A stretch of 64,000 nt of DNA from Ziziphus jujuba (lineage: Eukaryota; Streptophyta; Magnoliopsida; Rosales; Rhamnaceae): NCBI RefSeq assembly GCF_031755915.1, contig NC_083387.1:10561001-10625000 (forward strand), written 5' to 3'. Made by a program: the position numbers and the translations under genes. This document shows positions 25,320 to 37,954 of the stretch, in pieces. Below the pieces are notes generated by a model. The model was not told the origin of the DNA, did no database searches, and worked only from the letters and a program-made list of their open reading frames with translations. Positions within the stretch are counted from its first letter, which is position 1. Each line of letters opens with the position of its first letter.

Positions 25320-27944
25320 TTACGCTAGTTGCAGGGCTTCTTCACGCTTGATATCAAACACCTTGATGAGAGCATCTTCAACAACCTAGTTAATATCCAA
25401 ACAGAAAAAGGTCAATATCAATGAACACATTATAATAAAATTCAGCAAATAAGCAATCCACATAGAGCTTTTGACAAAAAACTCTATTGTTTAAATAATA
25501 TTCTTGGCAAAAAAAATAAATTACCTTGTCCGGAGTCGAGGCACCCGATGTTACACCAATTGTGACAGGACCCTCTGGTAACCAGTTTTCTTTCTCAACC
25601 AACTCTCCATGCTATAACAAATTTACAAAGAATAACACCCAAGACTAAATAAGTAAAAGAACCACAAGTTAAAATTGTGTGGGAAAAAATGTTGAGCAAG
25701 TAAATGGGTTGAGAAACTTACATTTAGTTTGAAGGCTATTTTGTTACCAGGACCTATTCTCTGCTCACTGTCAATCCAGTATGAGGGTATTCCTCGTTCC
25801 TCTGCAATCTCTTGTAGGTGAGAGGTGTTGCTTGAGTTCCACCCGCCAACAACTAAAATAAGATCCAAATCTTCCTCCACCATCTTGTACATTGCATCTT
25901 GACGCTCCTGAATAAGAATCATACCAATGACTTAAAATCTATCAATCAGGGTAACCAGCCTTACAATCATCTAATGTGCAATGCAGTTTCACAGACATGT
26001 TCATCTAATGTGACATGAAAAGGTAACATCCTTTTTTGTTCCTTGTACAAGCTGTTCTATATTTCTCAAACACTAGTGGTACCATAACCTATCAAAGAAA
26101 GCTAGACAAGCCATTTCCACCATACAATGTAACTTGAGAAAATGTAATAACAAACAAGAATACAATAAAAGAAAATATGAATTCAGGGGCTTACTTGTGT
26201 GGCATCACAAATTGTATTGAAACTTATAAAATGCTCATTGATATTTTCCACTCCATACTTGCGCATCATAGTCCTCTCCACAAATTTTCCTGTCAAAATT
26301 TGATCAAACAAAAATACAAATAATTAATAATAAAACAAAAGAGGGGAAAAATAAAGCCTAGTAATTTCTCGAAGTTGAAGAATCAACATAGCATGAGCAC
26401 AAAACTAACCAATCTCTTCTGTTTCTCCCTTGAGCATTGTAGTCTGATTTGCAATGCCAACCTTTACAAGGTCTTTATCTGGATCAAACCCCTTGGAAAT
26501 TGCATACTTAAATTTCTGCAAAAGAAAAACCCAACAATTATCACAAAAAGCCAGGCAAAAGGAAGCCCAAAAGCAGTTTCAGCTTTCAAATCAAGCATAA
26601 TCCAAGCAAGAAATAAGCAAACCATAAAATAGTACCTCTAAAAATGCTTCTTTAGTTGAACTTGATCCATCAAGCTCACCTCCAAGAATGTAATCACACA
26701 CATAAGTTGCCTGACTCAACATCAAATTTTTACATGATTATAGGTAATTAATTTCCAAAAACTTTATTTTTTCACCAAAAAAAAAAAAAAAAAAAGAGCT
26801 AAAAATACTTCAAGAAATGAATTACCTCTGCCATGTTTTTGACGATGATGTATTTTCCAGCAAAAGATGCAGTTGCTACAGTTTCCTCATGGGCATATTT
26901 ACCATGAATTATGGAAGTATAGTCTCCTTTCTTGTGCTTCTCTACTGTATTCCACACCTTCATATTCATTTTTCATTTTTCAATTAACTATTTATTCCAA
27001 AAATCCAATTCTTTTAATTATTATTATTATTATTTTACAAAATTAAATACCTTAGAAACCCAAGGGCAAGTGGTATCAACAATTTGAACATTCTTTTCGC
27101 TCAGAGTCAACATTTCGTCAACCCCAGCTCCAAAAGCAGGCAAAATTACTACATCACCCTTGTCCACAACATCGAACTGTTTCTTCTTCTCGTCATCCAG
27201 TGGAATATTTTCCACTTTCATCTCCTCCAACCTCTGTACAACAAACAGCAAAAATATATTTTAATCAAATTATTTTTCAAAATTAAATTTTTTTAATATA
27301 TATATATATATATAAACAAATTTCGAAGACCCAAAAAAAAAAAAAAAAAAAAACCTTGTTGACTGTTGGATTGTGAATGATTTCGTTGGTGATCCAAATC
27401 TTATCCTCCGGGAATTGCTTTCTGGCTTCGTATGCGATCTGAACGGCCCGCTCTACCCCCCAGCAAAAGCCGTACGCCTCCGCAAGTTTCACCGTCACAT
27501 TTCCCCATGTATATTCGTTATTGTTCTCCTTCAGCTTCTTTATAATATCACCTTCCAAATTAATTAAATAAATAAAAAATTCTCAGTGAAAATTTCGCGG
27601 ATTTCAAACATCTTATTTTTAAAATTTGAGAAAAAAAAAATTGTTGAAATTAGGAAAAATTGAAACCTACTGGTGTACTCGCGGTTCATGAGCTCAAGAG
27701 TCTCTTCCTTGTGACCGAAGCCTTTGCGATTGTAGTTCTTGCTTCGAGTCAAGTTCTTCCTGAACACCTTCGCATCGAAGTCAGAGTCCACGGCCACCGA
27801 AGAAGAAGAAGAAGAAGAAGAGTCGACGGAGCATCGAACGGAGAGGGGTTTACGGAACCGGAGGAGTCCGGTTCCAGCGAGCGTTTCCGGCAAAGCGACG
27901 TCGGTGCGGGTAGGAAGACGGGAGAGATGGAGATTGATAGCCAT
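25320..27944 (-). CDS. HDR: 4-hydroxy-3-methylbut-2-enyl diphosphate reductase (IspH/HDR), chloroplastic
   Basis: Last enzyme of the plastid MEP pathway: a [4Fe-4S] reductase turning HMBPP into IPP and DMAPP. Ten exons on the minus strand: 27671-27944, 27355-27551, 27051-27233, 26826-26957, 26636-26710, 26410-26515, 26195-26289, 25722-25907, 25525-25611, 25320-25385. They join in frame to about 466 residues, the usual plant length, and ten exons matches other plant HDR genes. The cluster cysteines are at about 121 (GFCWGVERA), 213 (DTTCPWVSK) and 350 (NTICDATQ). The start [15 protein letters not shown] at 27944 matches plant HDR N-termini. The transit region has an eight-Ser run from a TTC/GAA repeat. 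An in-frame ATG at 28034 would add 30 residues. Convergent with CCS1. Confidence 0.97.
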
Positions 27945-28034
27945 GGGAGAGCGAGAGAAAGAAGAAGAAGAAGGAGATGCGCACGATAGCAGAGCTGGTG
28001 GAACGCAACTGGTGAGTGCACCGGTGGTGCGCAT

Positions 28035-29304
28035 TTTATCCCTTGTAATTAGAGCTTGTGTTCCATGTTTTTTTCAATTTTTTTTGGAATTATTTATTTT
28101 TTATTTTGTCGTATTGCGTACAAAGGATCACTTTGGTTAAGTCGTTGCACTGATTCCTTCATTCCTGTGAACCACGTTGCTTAATTTGCCTAATTATTTG
28201 TTTTTTTCTGTTTTTTTTATTACTATTAATTCGTTAATTAATTATTATTATCTTCTGCCGTCCCGCGTGTTTTATTTCTAAACTTTACCAACTTTTTAAA
28301 AAAAATAACAAATAAATTCATTAACACTTATTTTTATTTTATTTTATTTTTCACTCTGTTTATTCTAGGAACATATAAACGGGAATTAATTTTATTTTTA
28401 TGATCCCCTATATGGATTAATTCTTGCAAAAAAAGAAAAAAAAATTCCATATACGGATTGAATATGGGCCGTATATTCAAATAGAAGTTTGAATAGAAGT
28501 TTGTTTGAGTCACTATCGGAAAATGGCTGAGAAAGACATATATAATATAAACGAATTGAGAGACATAAGTTTTCTTTAAAGCCTCTAAACTTTTTCAGAA
28601 TCTGTCTTTCATATTATTCATTTTAGTATTTGTCAACAAATGTAGACATAATTAAATTACATAGAATAATTTTTAGTGGTAGCCGTTTTTGTTTTATTTT
28701 TCTGGTTAATATATCACTTGAAACGTGTTACACATATATTTCTGTGGGTTCAATGAAAAAGATTTATTTGTCTTTTAAGGCTTCCAAAATAATAATAATA
28801 AATAATAATTATTTTCTTCTTATTATTTTTTGCTTCTATATATGTATATTTATCTGAAAATAAATAGCAATTCAATTTATAAATGAATATAAAAATATTA
28901 TTTATTAACCAAATGTAATAAATGATGTGTCATATTTTTATTGGATAAGTTGATAAACAATGTTATACCCAATCAACAATAGACAAACAGCATTATTTAA
29001 CTTATATTTTTAATTAGTTTTTAATTTATTTATTTATTTTCCATTTGATTATCATATAAACTTTATTTTATAATGATTATTATTATTAAAAGCAGAAAGA
29101 TTCGAATTTGGATTGCTTGGTCAGAAGCAAAGCAACTGAATATATACTGTCTGTGCATGCATAACTATGGATACTCAAACATCTACAATGGAATCCAGGT
29201 AATTATAAAAAGCATATCAACCTAAAAATTCAATTAAAAATAACTATGAGATACATATGTTTGTAATAATTGAACTACAAAAAAAAAATGTAGGCATGAA
29301 TGAT
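28035..29304. other. HDR upstream region and AT-rich intergenic DNA
   Basis: The part next to 28034 should carry the HDR promoter and 5' UTR. The rest, to the 3' end of the DA1-related gene, is AT-rich with ATT/TAA runs (28220-28260, 28787-28830). No gene or clear element is seen. Confidence 0.5.
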
Positions 29305-32300
29305 TTAAAGTGGAAGACGTTCATTGGTGATAATATATTGGATTGTTGATTGAAGACCAAATTGGGAAGTAGCACGCTGAGCTTCTCTAAAGCCTTCACC
29401 ATAATCGAAAGACGAATCCAACTCTAACGTCAGTTTGTAGATTCTCAACAAGTTTCTCAGAAACTCACCTCTTTTACTATCACTTTGTTTAGTTGTTTCC
29501 GTGTCGGTTTCAACTACATTGGATTCATACCAATCCAACCATCTCCGAGATATTACTTGACATATTCCTTCCTCCAATTTTAGCTCCAATGGTTCAATAT
29601 CTATTATACATATATATATAGTATAAAACAATTTTAGAAAAATAAATTCAGATCATAAAAATAAAAAAAGGGATTGATTTGTTATATTTTTATGGAGTTA
29701 ATTACATTTTACACACTTAAACTATGTATTGTTTTTTTTCACTTTGCCTTTATCATTTTGGTTGAATTATTGACATCAATTATCTAAAATCTGGATAGAA
29801 TATACAACATGTGCACGTCACTTGCAACATACAAACAAATAAAACAGTATGATATATTTTGACTAAAGTAAAGCAATGAACATAATTAAACAGCTTTATA
29901 TTCATTTTTTTGGTCTATATTTATTCCTAAATTATTTATTTTTTTCAAAATATCTTTTATAAAAAGGTGACTTGCACGGTGGCATATTCCATCCAGATTT
30001 TGGATGGTGCTTTGAAGGGCCACAAAGTGAAAAATAATACATAGTTTGTGAGTTCAAAATATAATTAACCCTATTTTAAAAAAAAAAATTAAAAATATAA
30101 CCAAAAGGGTTTATATGTATATTTACCTTGAAGTCGTAACCATACATGCATCATCTCATGTACCAAGATTGCCCCTGTCAAAGCCCTGCACGTGAATGCA
30201 ATATAGAATATATTAGTTAAGAGTTAGACACAAATAGGGTTTTAATTAACTTTATTATCTATAATTTTTAGCCAGTTTCACTTTATTAGGATATCTCGAA
30301 AACTTTAACGGAAGTCTATATAGGAGCTGCCATAGTTTCATTCTAAATTTTTCTATCTTTGTTTCATCGAATTTCACTGTTATTATTGTTATTGAAAGAA
30401 AAGATTTTAGAGGCCTAGAGTGAGACTAGCCAAAACTATAAATAAATTAGCAAAATGTATTAAACCCACCGAAATATCTATATATATATATATATATATA
30501 TATCTTTCTTCTTTTTTTTTGTTTGAAAAACTTCATCTATCTTAGTTATCCTGCATAACGAAAATCCACTTTTAATGGGAAAAAAAAAGAAGTAATTTTT
30601 TTATGATATTTTAATGAAATTTTTAAATTTGGGTTGTGATACATACATCCACATTTTGTGATTCTAATGTTTCATACAATATAACATAAAAACGTATATC
30701 CTGCTTTCTTTTCTTTTTTTTCATTAGCAAAATAAACATATACTTACTCTGTAAACCCGAACAAAACTGCTATACTTAGCATGCTTCCATTATTTGGTTC
30801 TGAAGGCTTTTTTATGACTGTCATTCTGTTACCTATCCTTGAAGAGCTGGTAATAATCTGTATTTAATTAAATTCATCAGTAATCTAATCTAATATATAT
30901 TGTGTACACATTAAAAGTTTTAAACCCAAAAAAAAAAAAAAGTAAAATAAATAATTAAAAGAATTAATAAACAGCTTACATTGACGACAGGTCGCTGTTC
31001 ATGTATGATGATTCCCCAATTCCCTTGATAAGTAGTCTGTTTTGCAAATATAAATGTAGACAAATATTTAGATGAATATTGACCTTACTTTAATTTATAA
31101 AGAAAAAAATTACGTAAAATAAATAAATAAATAAAATTATATATATCATCAATAAATTAAAAATTCACCTCGAATGGGTTGTCTTGGTCAATCTGGATGG
31201 TAAGTTTTGCCATTTCTGAAGAATCGACCAAGAAAAATGGAATATCGTTGTCGATTTCCATGTTCATTGATTTATAGAATTCATGGCATTTTCTTACAAG
31301 AGATTCAAAGCTTTTAGTATCCAAGATAGCACTACCACAACAATCTTGGCAAATTTCCCGACCATCACCTAACTCTATATATGTTACATGACTTGCCTGC
31401 ACCATATATATACAAATAATTAATATAGAGCAAAGTTCCTTCTATATATATATATATATATATATGTGAAAATTCTATGGTGAAGACGGTTCGCATGAAG
31501 ATCGCAGTATTAATGACGGTTTTTTAAAAAATCGTCACCAATACTATAAAAAACCGTCACCAATATTATGGTACGCATGAAGACCATCCGCACCATAGAT
31601 AGACTGTATATATATATATATATGTATGTATATATATAAATCAGTTTTTTGCGCCTATACTTTGAACTATATTATGTGTTACATATTCCAATTAGTGCAT
31701 TGCGAAGGAAAAAATAAAATAAATGTCTTTATAGAACACTATTTGGAGAATTCAAAGATATGTTGGAAGGCAATTTGCAATACATATATAATTCAGAGGG
31801 TCTCGGTACACATAAGTTAAATCAAAACATTATATATTTTATGCGACATCAAAGTTCAAATGATAAATGTCATTGAAATTTTGAGTTGATTAATTATTAA
31901 TTAATTTACCTTCAATCTATGGCAGGCACGACATATAGGAGTCCCGTCGTCCATATGAGTGGAGCAAAATATCTGGTTCCAATATTCAGGATTTGAGTCC
32001 AGTTGATCTGGGCTCATCTTTAATGTGGAAAAAAGCAAATCGATTAAAAACGTGTTTTATTTTGAAGCAAATATTTATTTGAAAAGTATCTGACAAAACC
32101 AATATATAATTAGAACGAGAAAAGCACAAAGATGAGAGAAGAAATATATACATGAGGAGTTGTTGGCTATATACTACAGATATATGTAAAGTTATATACT
32201 TACTGATTTTTCACAAACATCGCAAATTAGCTGCGTGGTAGCTTGGCCTGCTTCCGGATCTGAACCAATTAAAGCTGCTCAAAAATAAAAAACTGGAATA

Positions 32301-33751
32301 TTAATATTCAGCAGCTTTTAAGTCTCACACAGACTTATTTCATATGCTAATTAAAATTAAAAGATAATTTAGTCACTTATTAATTCAAGGATAAATTGCA
32401 ATTTAATATTGTGATTTTACGATTTAAACCCCTTCCTTTTAAATATAGTGATTTAGAATCTTAATTTTAAAATTTATTGCATATTAATCCAATCTATATT
32501 TTAACAATAAATGGAAAATAATTCTATCTATGTCAAGAGGGTTGAAGGTTTTTTCATATTTAGGTTGAGGACAAAATCTTTACTAATTTATTTGTCAAAT
32601 TGAGGATTAGATTGATCTGTAACATATTAAAAAATAGAAAATTTAAATTGTTACTTTCGAAAATTGAAAGCATAAGATGCAAAATCTTGAAAATTGAGCA
32701 TCAAAGTGCAAGTCTTAAGCATGAGGGTGTGTAAAGATTTTAGGGAATTAACATAATTTTATATTTGGTGTCAAAGGAATAATTGTTTTTATATGATCAT
32801 TATTAAACTAAATATAAGTTATCATATAACTTATTGATTAAAAAAAATGATTTGAACTAGGTTACTTCAATATAAAAATTAGACATCTCTTTTATCTTAT
32901 TATATTTTGAAAAAGTTTATCTAATTAATTTATAAAATCACTAATATCAATTAGTAAAATTGTACACATTAATCTAGAATTCCATAAAGAAGGAAAAAAA
33001 AATGGAGAAACAAACGTAAAAATCAATGAATAAAAAGCAAATTAATTTTTTTTTTAAAAGAAAGAAATTGGAAGATAAGAAGGAAAAAATAAAAAAAAAA
33101 AAAAATTGAACTAAAACTGATGCAATAAAAAAATAATAAAGAAATATTAAAGAAAAGAAAAAGTAAAGAACAAAGATTGAAAAAACAAAGATAAACAAAG
33201 ATTAAAGAAGGAAATAAATAAATAACTAAAAAGGAAGATAAAAATTATAAAAAAAAAATAAAGGAAGAAAAGGGAAGAGACAAAGGAAATAAAGAAACTG
33301 ATACGGCTGAAAAAAAAGAAAAAAAAGAAAAAAGAAGGAAAACAACACAGATTTAAAAAAATAAAAAATAAAAAGAAGGTGACTAAATAAAAGAAAACAA
33401 AGATTTTTAAAAAATAAAAAGAATCAAGGCAAATCCAGTACGATAAGTTTTATCCGACACATTTACGTGGGGATTAATTATCCAATCGTTAGGGACTATT
33501 TTTCTAATCCTAGTAGATTCCATCTTTAATTCTACACTATGAACGAGACTACTTTATCCAAACATGGCCTTAGTATCTGATAGGGTGTGTGGTTATGATT
33601 AAATTGGGCATATATTATTGACAAATGTAATTATCTATTTAATTTTTTATAGGTATAAGTTTTTAGACTCTGATAGGAAATTTATAACTTTCTTACCTTT
33701 TGCATAGAGGTCGTGCTCTACATCATCAATATTGCTATTGTTATTAGACAT
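29305..33751 (-). CDS. DA1-related LIM-peptidase, short form
   Basis: Related to plant DA1/DAR peptidases, which are ubiquitin-activated and limit organ growth by cleaving growth regulators. Eight coding exons: 33697-33751, 32204-32274, 31910-32017, 31169-31396, 30980-31036, 30748-30857, 30127-30185, 29305-29600; about 327 residues, all joins in frame. Visible: only the second LIM zinc finger (CDVC at 36-39, IFCSTHMDDGTPICRAC); the DA1 middle region (ELGDGREICQDCCGSAI); the zinc-metallopeptidase motif HEMMH at about 219-223; EEGICQV with the probable third ligand; and the family end FREAQRATSQFGL. DA1 is about 530 residues, so the N-terminal UIMs and the first LIM finger are missing here. A 5'-UTR exon probably lies upstream (donor near 33970). 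Introns carry MITE-like insertions. Catalytic residues are intact, so it may be functional. Confidence 0.88.
29697..30069. mobile_element. 373-bp MITE-like inverted-repeat element in the DA1-related gene
   Basis: The left end (GTTAATTACATTTTACACAC, on to AAACTATGTATTG and a T-run then CACTTTG) matches the inverted right end (GTTAATTATATTTTGAACTC, AAACTATGTATTATTTTTCACTTTG) over about 50 bases. It is noncoding and lies in the intron between the exons at 29600 and 30127. No target-site duplication was recognised. Confidence 0.75.
31475..31598. mobile_element. 124-bp hairpin MITE-like element in a DA1-related intron
   Basis: The two halves are imperfect inverted copies: CTATGGTG ... CGCATGAAGA ... 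GACGGTTTTTTA on the left and its complement on the right, ending CACCATAG. The whole element can fold into one long hairpin. TA microsatellites lie on both sides, so a TA target site is possible but cannot be shown. Confidence 0.75.
32975..33425. repeat. Purine-rich (A/G) low-complexity block in the first long DA1-related intron
   Basis: About 450 bases almost entirely A and G on the + strand (GGAAGAAAAGGGAAGAG-type), thus pyrimidine-rich on the transcribed strand. It lies in the ~1.4-kb intron between 32274 and 33697. Apparent frames in it are compositional. Confidence 0.8.
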
Positions 33752-34040
33752 TGCGACCTGCATTCAAGTTTTAAATAAAAAGAAGATGGAAATCAATGTA
33801 TGAAAGTAAATAAATTAAACTTCAAATAATTATTTGCACAATTTTTCATTGACATGTACAGTGTTTAAGGAAAAAGAAAAAAAAAGGGATATTGTTCACA
33901 AAAAAGTAAAATTTAGAAGAAGCAAACAAAAAAGAACTATAATTGGACAGATATGAAAATAATTGCTTACAAAAGTTTGGAGGAGGCAACCAATGAAACC
34001 ACAGTAGCTATTATATTTATATAATATATATAATTTAATA
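33752..34040 (-). promoter_or_regulatory. 5' UTR and core promoter candidate of the DA1-related gene
   Basis: Exon 1 is preceded at 33757 by an acceptor (GAATGCAG), which implies an upstream noncoding exon. A good donor (CTTTT|GTAAGC on the minus strand) occurs at about 33970, and a TATATAAATATA stretch with ATTGG nearby lies at about 33990-34025. I infer a short leader exon between them. Confidence 0.4.
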
Positions 34041-34664
34041 TTTATGTATCAACATGTATGTATTATATTATATTATATATATATATACTGATGTAGACGA
34101 ATTTCAATAGGAATAAGGGTTGTATTGATATGTATGCATTATATTATATATATACACTGATGGAGCTGAATTTCAATAGGTATAAGGGTTCATTAAGAGT
34201 TGTCTTAGCATAAAAAAAAAACAAAAAAAAGTAATTTGTAATAAGAAACCTCGTAACTTTTAATTTTATCCGTGGATACATCTAACGGCTCAATTTTTTT
34301 TATTTAAAAAAAAAAAACATGTAAATAAAAAGAAATAGCAAAATTCTAAAAACGAGAGTCTTAAAACTTTCAAATATTTCCATTCGGGAATTTGTAAGGA
34401 TCTACACCATGACATCTGCTGCAATTAACATGTAACAAATTTGCTTTTTTCTTTTAAAAAAAACGAAAAATTATATAAATTTTCTTATGATTGAGCAAAA
34501 TCTTAAAAATAGCACATAATAAATTTCCAATGTCGCTCTTATATTAAACTTATCATTTGGAAGGCTAGTCAAAATTTTATTTTACCTTGCAAGTGGAAAA
34601 TATTTGGTTCCAAGATCATATTAGATAGCCGCTGCAAAGATGTGGATAGGGCAATGAAGATGTG

Positions 34665-34960
34665 GTTTGTAGAGGAATATTTGTCACTTTCTAAAAGTAT
34701 TAAAAAAAAATTAAATTAAATTGTTGTCTAAAATAATTAGGATTATGTGGTTCATTATATTTAGATTGTTTAAAACTAAATATATTAGGAATCCTAATTA
34801 AAATATTTTTTTTTTTACAAATAATATTTTTATTTTATTTATTTTATTTCCTACTGAAATTCTAATTAAAAATCTATAAAAAAGGGGTCCTAAATTATCA
34901 ACGAGAATGGGAAAATTACATACTACTAGCATATTTTTGTTCTTCTTCTATATTTTTCAT
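34665..34960. repeat. Dispersed repeat copy A, LTR-like
   Basis: Aligns with copy B at 37500-37745: shared ACTTTCTAAAA, CTAAAA.AATTAG.ATT, GATTGTTTAAA, AATCCTAATTAAAATATTTT, and GTCCTAAATTATCAAC near the end. Copy A has CTATAAAAAAGGGGTCC, which looks like a retroelement TATA box and transcript start. No primer-binding site was found, so LTR identity is inference. Confidence 0.55.
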
Positions 34961-37499
34961 TGAAGGGTCCTCAATCGGCACAACAACGGCCACACAGCGG
35001 CCACATCGGTGCTTTTTAGAGGCCTTCTAATTACAACTTTCAAAAGGCCTTTTTGCAGATAATAGGGTTTATATATCAATGTTGAATGAAATTTTTTTTA
35101 TTGTTGACACTCCCCATACAATACAAGGCTATGAAAAGATAAGAATGCTTTAATATGCCGATTCCTAATTAATTATTTGCCTCATGATTTCGTGCCTTTT
35201 AAACAATTACTGGAAAATATTATTTTATAATATTTGTAGTGTGCAGATTTATGCATAATATTACATTATTTCATATATATATATATATATATATACTGGT
35301 TTCCCAGAAGGGAAAAAGGTTCCACATGTGCAGGTCATGAAGCAATAGATCATGGTCAAGTAAAAACTTCAATTTGAATAGCTCTATTCATGGACGGATC
35401 GGGTTTTGGCTTAGATATTCAAGGATACATGGAATATTATTTCATATATATATATATATAATTAATGGATCAGCTGCCCACACGTTTTTTGATGAATTCC
35501 CAAATTGCACTGGCAAATTGATATTCTCCATGTGAACATAACCACATTACTGGCAAAATTTCTAGAAAGAAATCTCAATCGCGAAACTCCTAAACCATAA
35601 AAAAACTAAGTGTTATTTTCCCTTTGCTTATGATTGATTTTTGGGCATCTTTTATAATATATATTGCCGTGAGATTTATTAGATAGCAACTTCAACAACA
35701 GACATCCACCACTCAGATTATTTGGTTTGAGAGCTGGGATTTTCCATCAATATTATATTATGTATTATATATTTGTATCATGTGAAAATCAAGACAGGAT
35801 TTTCCATAGGGAATACCTAGAGAATTTTGAAGCAGAAGGCACCATTGGTGTGTTGGATCCTAGAAAAAAGGATTGCAAGTTGTGCTTTGGGAGGAATATT
35901 CTACTAGACAGGAAAACATACAAAAGCAAAAAAATAAATTCAAGACTAATTCTAGAAGCTAATAAGTTGATCTAGGATTTTATTTGGGTTATGTATGCAT
36001 ATGCAAATGCAAATGCAAAATAATATATTATATGTTGTGTATATGTATATCTGATAAAATCTGTCAAGACCATGCTAAGATTTCTTTGCAGATCCTTTTG
36101 GAACATTAGATTAATCTCAATGACCAGCTCCTCACCATGGATAATGCCAAACCTACCATCTTTGAGATCCTGCTGCTGTTAAGGTAACAAAAGGGGAACA
36201 AAAGGGGACGTGTCCAGTGATTCATTACTCTGGATCCCAGCACATAGATGCATGAGAACTAGCTTAAAAGGAAAAATAAATTATAAACATCAAAACATGG
36301 GAAGCGCCAACAACTTCCAACTAGAAGACTCACTCAATCCTGATTGCAAGAGACTGAATGAATTTCTAAGAGTAATCAATTCAAAGCTACAAGTAGCATA
36401 TGACTATGAGACAAAAATGATTTGGAGTACCAAACACATTAGGGAAGTATTTCTTCTCTAATTAATTTGCTTTCATTATTTAGTTTTACAAGTGTTCTAA
36501 CTCTAATGCCAAATAAACACAGCTATTATTAAATATAATGTGAATGTCTTGGCTAATTGTCTAAAGCTATAAGAATTACATTGCAACTCCTCGACTAGTT
36601 GAATAAACAAATGGTGAAACAATCTTTAGATGAAGCTGAGGAAAAAAAGGGAGGCAGAGGTCATCTGACTATCTTAACATTGTCAACTTGCAGCACAGTA
36701 TTATGGATATTGGAGATACTGGAGTTTTGACTGGACAATTTCAGGTCAACGATCTCGTCTTCAAAGAGGGTAACATTGAACTAGCACCTTCTAACTGCAA
36801 GGATCTATTTTATCAACTCCTTTTAATGTATGAGCATATATTAGGTGTCGGTCTCATTAATCATTTATATCATTTGCATTTTGTGTGTACATACCCAATA
36901 TTAAGCCTTCATCCAAAAAAGACTTGGCATGGCCCCTATTTATCTAGCTGGTCTATGGTAGCTACAAGTTGTAATAAGTAGGGAAAATCATTGAGCTAGT
37001 CTCGAAATGTAAAAGCTAAAAGCTAGTCTTGGACTGGAAGAACTACGAGCTAGGTGGTTTGGTTTTATAAGTTTCTATCTAGAGAGAATTACAAACTAGT
37101 TTCCGACTAATGATAATGACAAACCATAAGTAACCTTATGAGTTTTTGTCTATGACTGATCGGTTAAGTATCCTTATATTAAGCTTTAACTGGAACGGGG
37201 TAGATGGTAGATAAAAAGATCACTATCAGTAGTCTCAAACTGGAATTCTACAAACAAATTTCACTAAGAGAAAATGCCTAAGTACATCTTTCTTATTGAC
37301 TATGACTGTTTATCGTGAAAATTACGTTGCTTTGATTAAAATCTATCACATTGAATACACCTTTTAAATTTAATACAGCTTTAGTTATTAACGATCCAAA
37401 ACTCAAGCAAATTAAAGTAATCCTCAATTTTGAAGTCAACATTCATTACTCCATTGAGTGAAATCTTTATCCAGAGAAGTAGGAGCTAGCTTTGGGGGA

Positions 37500-37745
37500 A
37501 TATTTCATTACTTTCTAAAAATCTGGACCAAAAAAGAACATACAGTTAAATTGCCTAAAACAATTAGAATTCTGTAGTACAATCTATTTGGATTGTTTAA
37601 ATTTAAATAGATTATGAATCCTAATTAAAATATTTTTTTCATGAATAATATTTGTATATTTATTTTAGTTCGTATTGAAACCCTAATTAAAAGTAAGTGT
37701 CCTAAATTATCAACAAGAGGCAGAAAATTAGATCTGAACATTTGA
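37500..37745. repeat. Dispersed repeat copy B, LTR-like
   Basis: Partner of copy A in the same orientation, about 2.85 kb away. It is more decayed and has lost the TATA-like stretch. The DNA between the copies has no intact gag or pol frame. If these are LTRs the element is very old. Confidence 0.55.
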
Positions 37746-37954
37746 GGGTCTTGGACCAGCACCAAACCAACGCCTGCCACACGTGATTTTTTCTATTTTG
37801 TAAGCTCATTAAGTTCATTAATGGTGAAAGAGGATGCACAATTTTTGATTGTTGATTTTTGCATCAACACAGTTCATGTTCTTTGGTTTTGTCCTAAGGC
37901 TATTTTGTCTAACAGAGTTGTTTATTCAAGCCTATGCATATTGGAAAACTCCAA

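Noticed and set aside
27660..28140. Plus-strand Arg/Glu-rich frames over the first HDR exon
   Set aside because: They are antisense shadows of the Ser-rich transit peptide.
35727..36981. Three frames of 82-97 residues in the repeat gap
   Set aside because: No domain, no coding-like composition and no splice context linking them; likely chance frames in decayed DNA.
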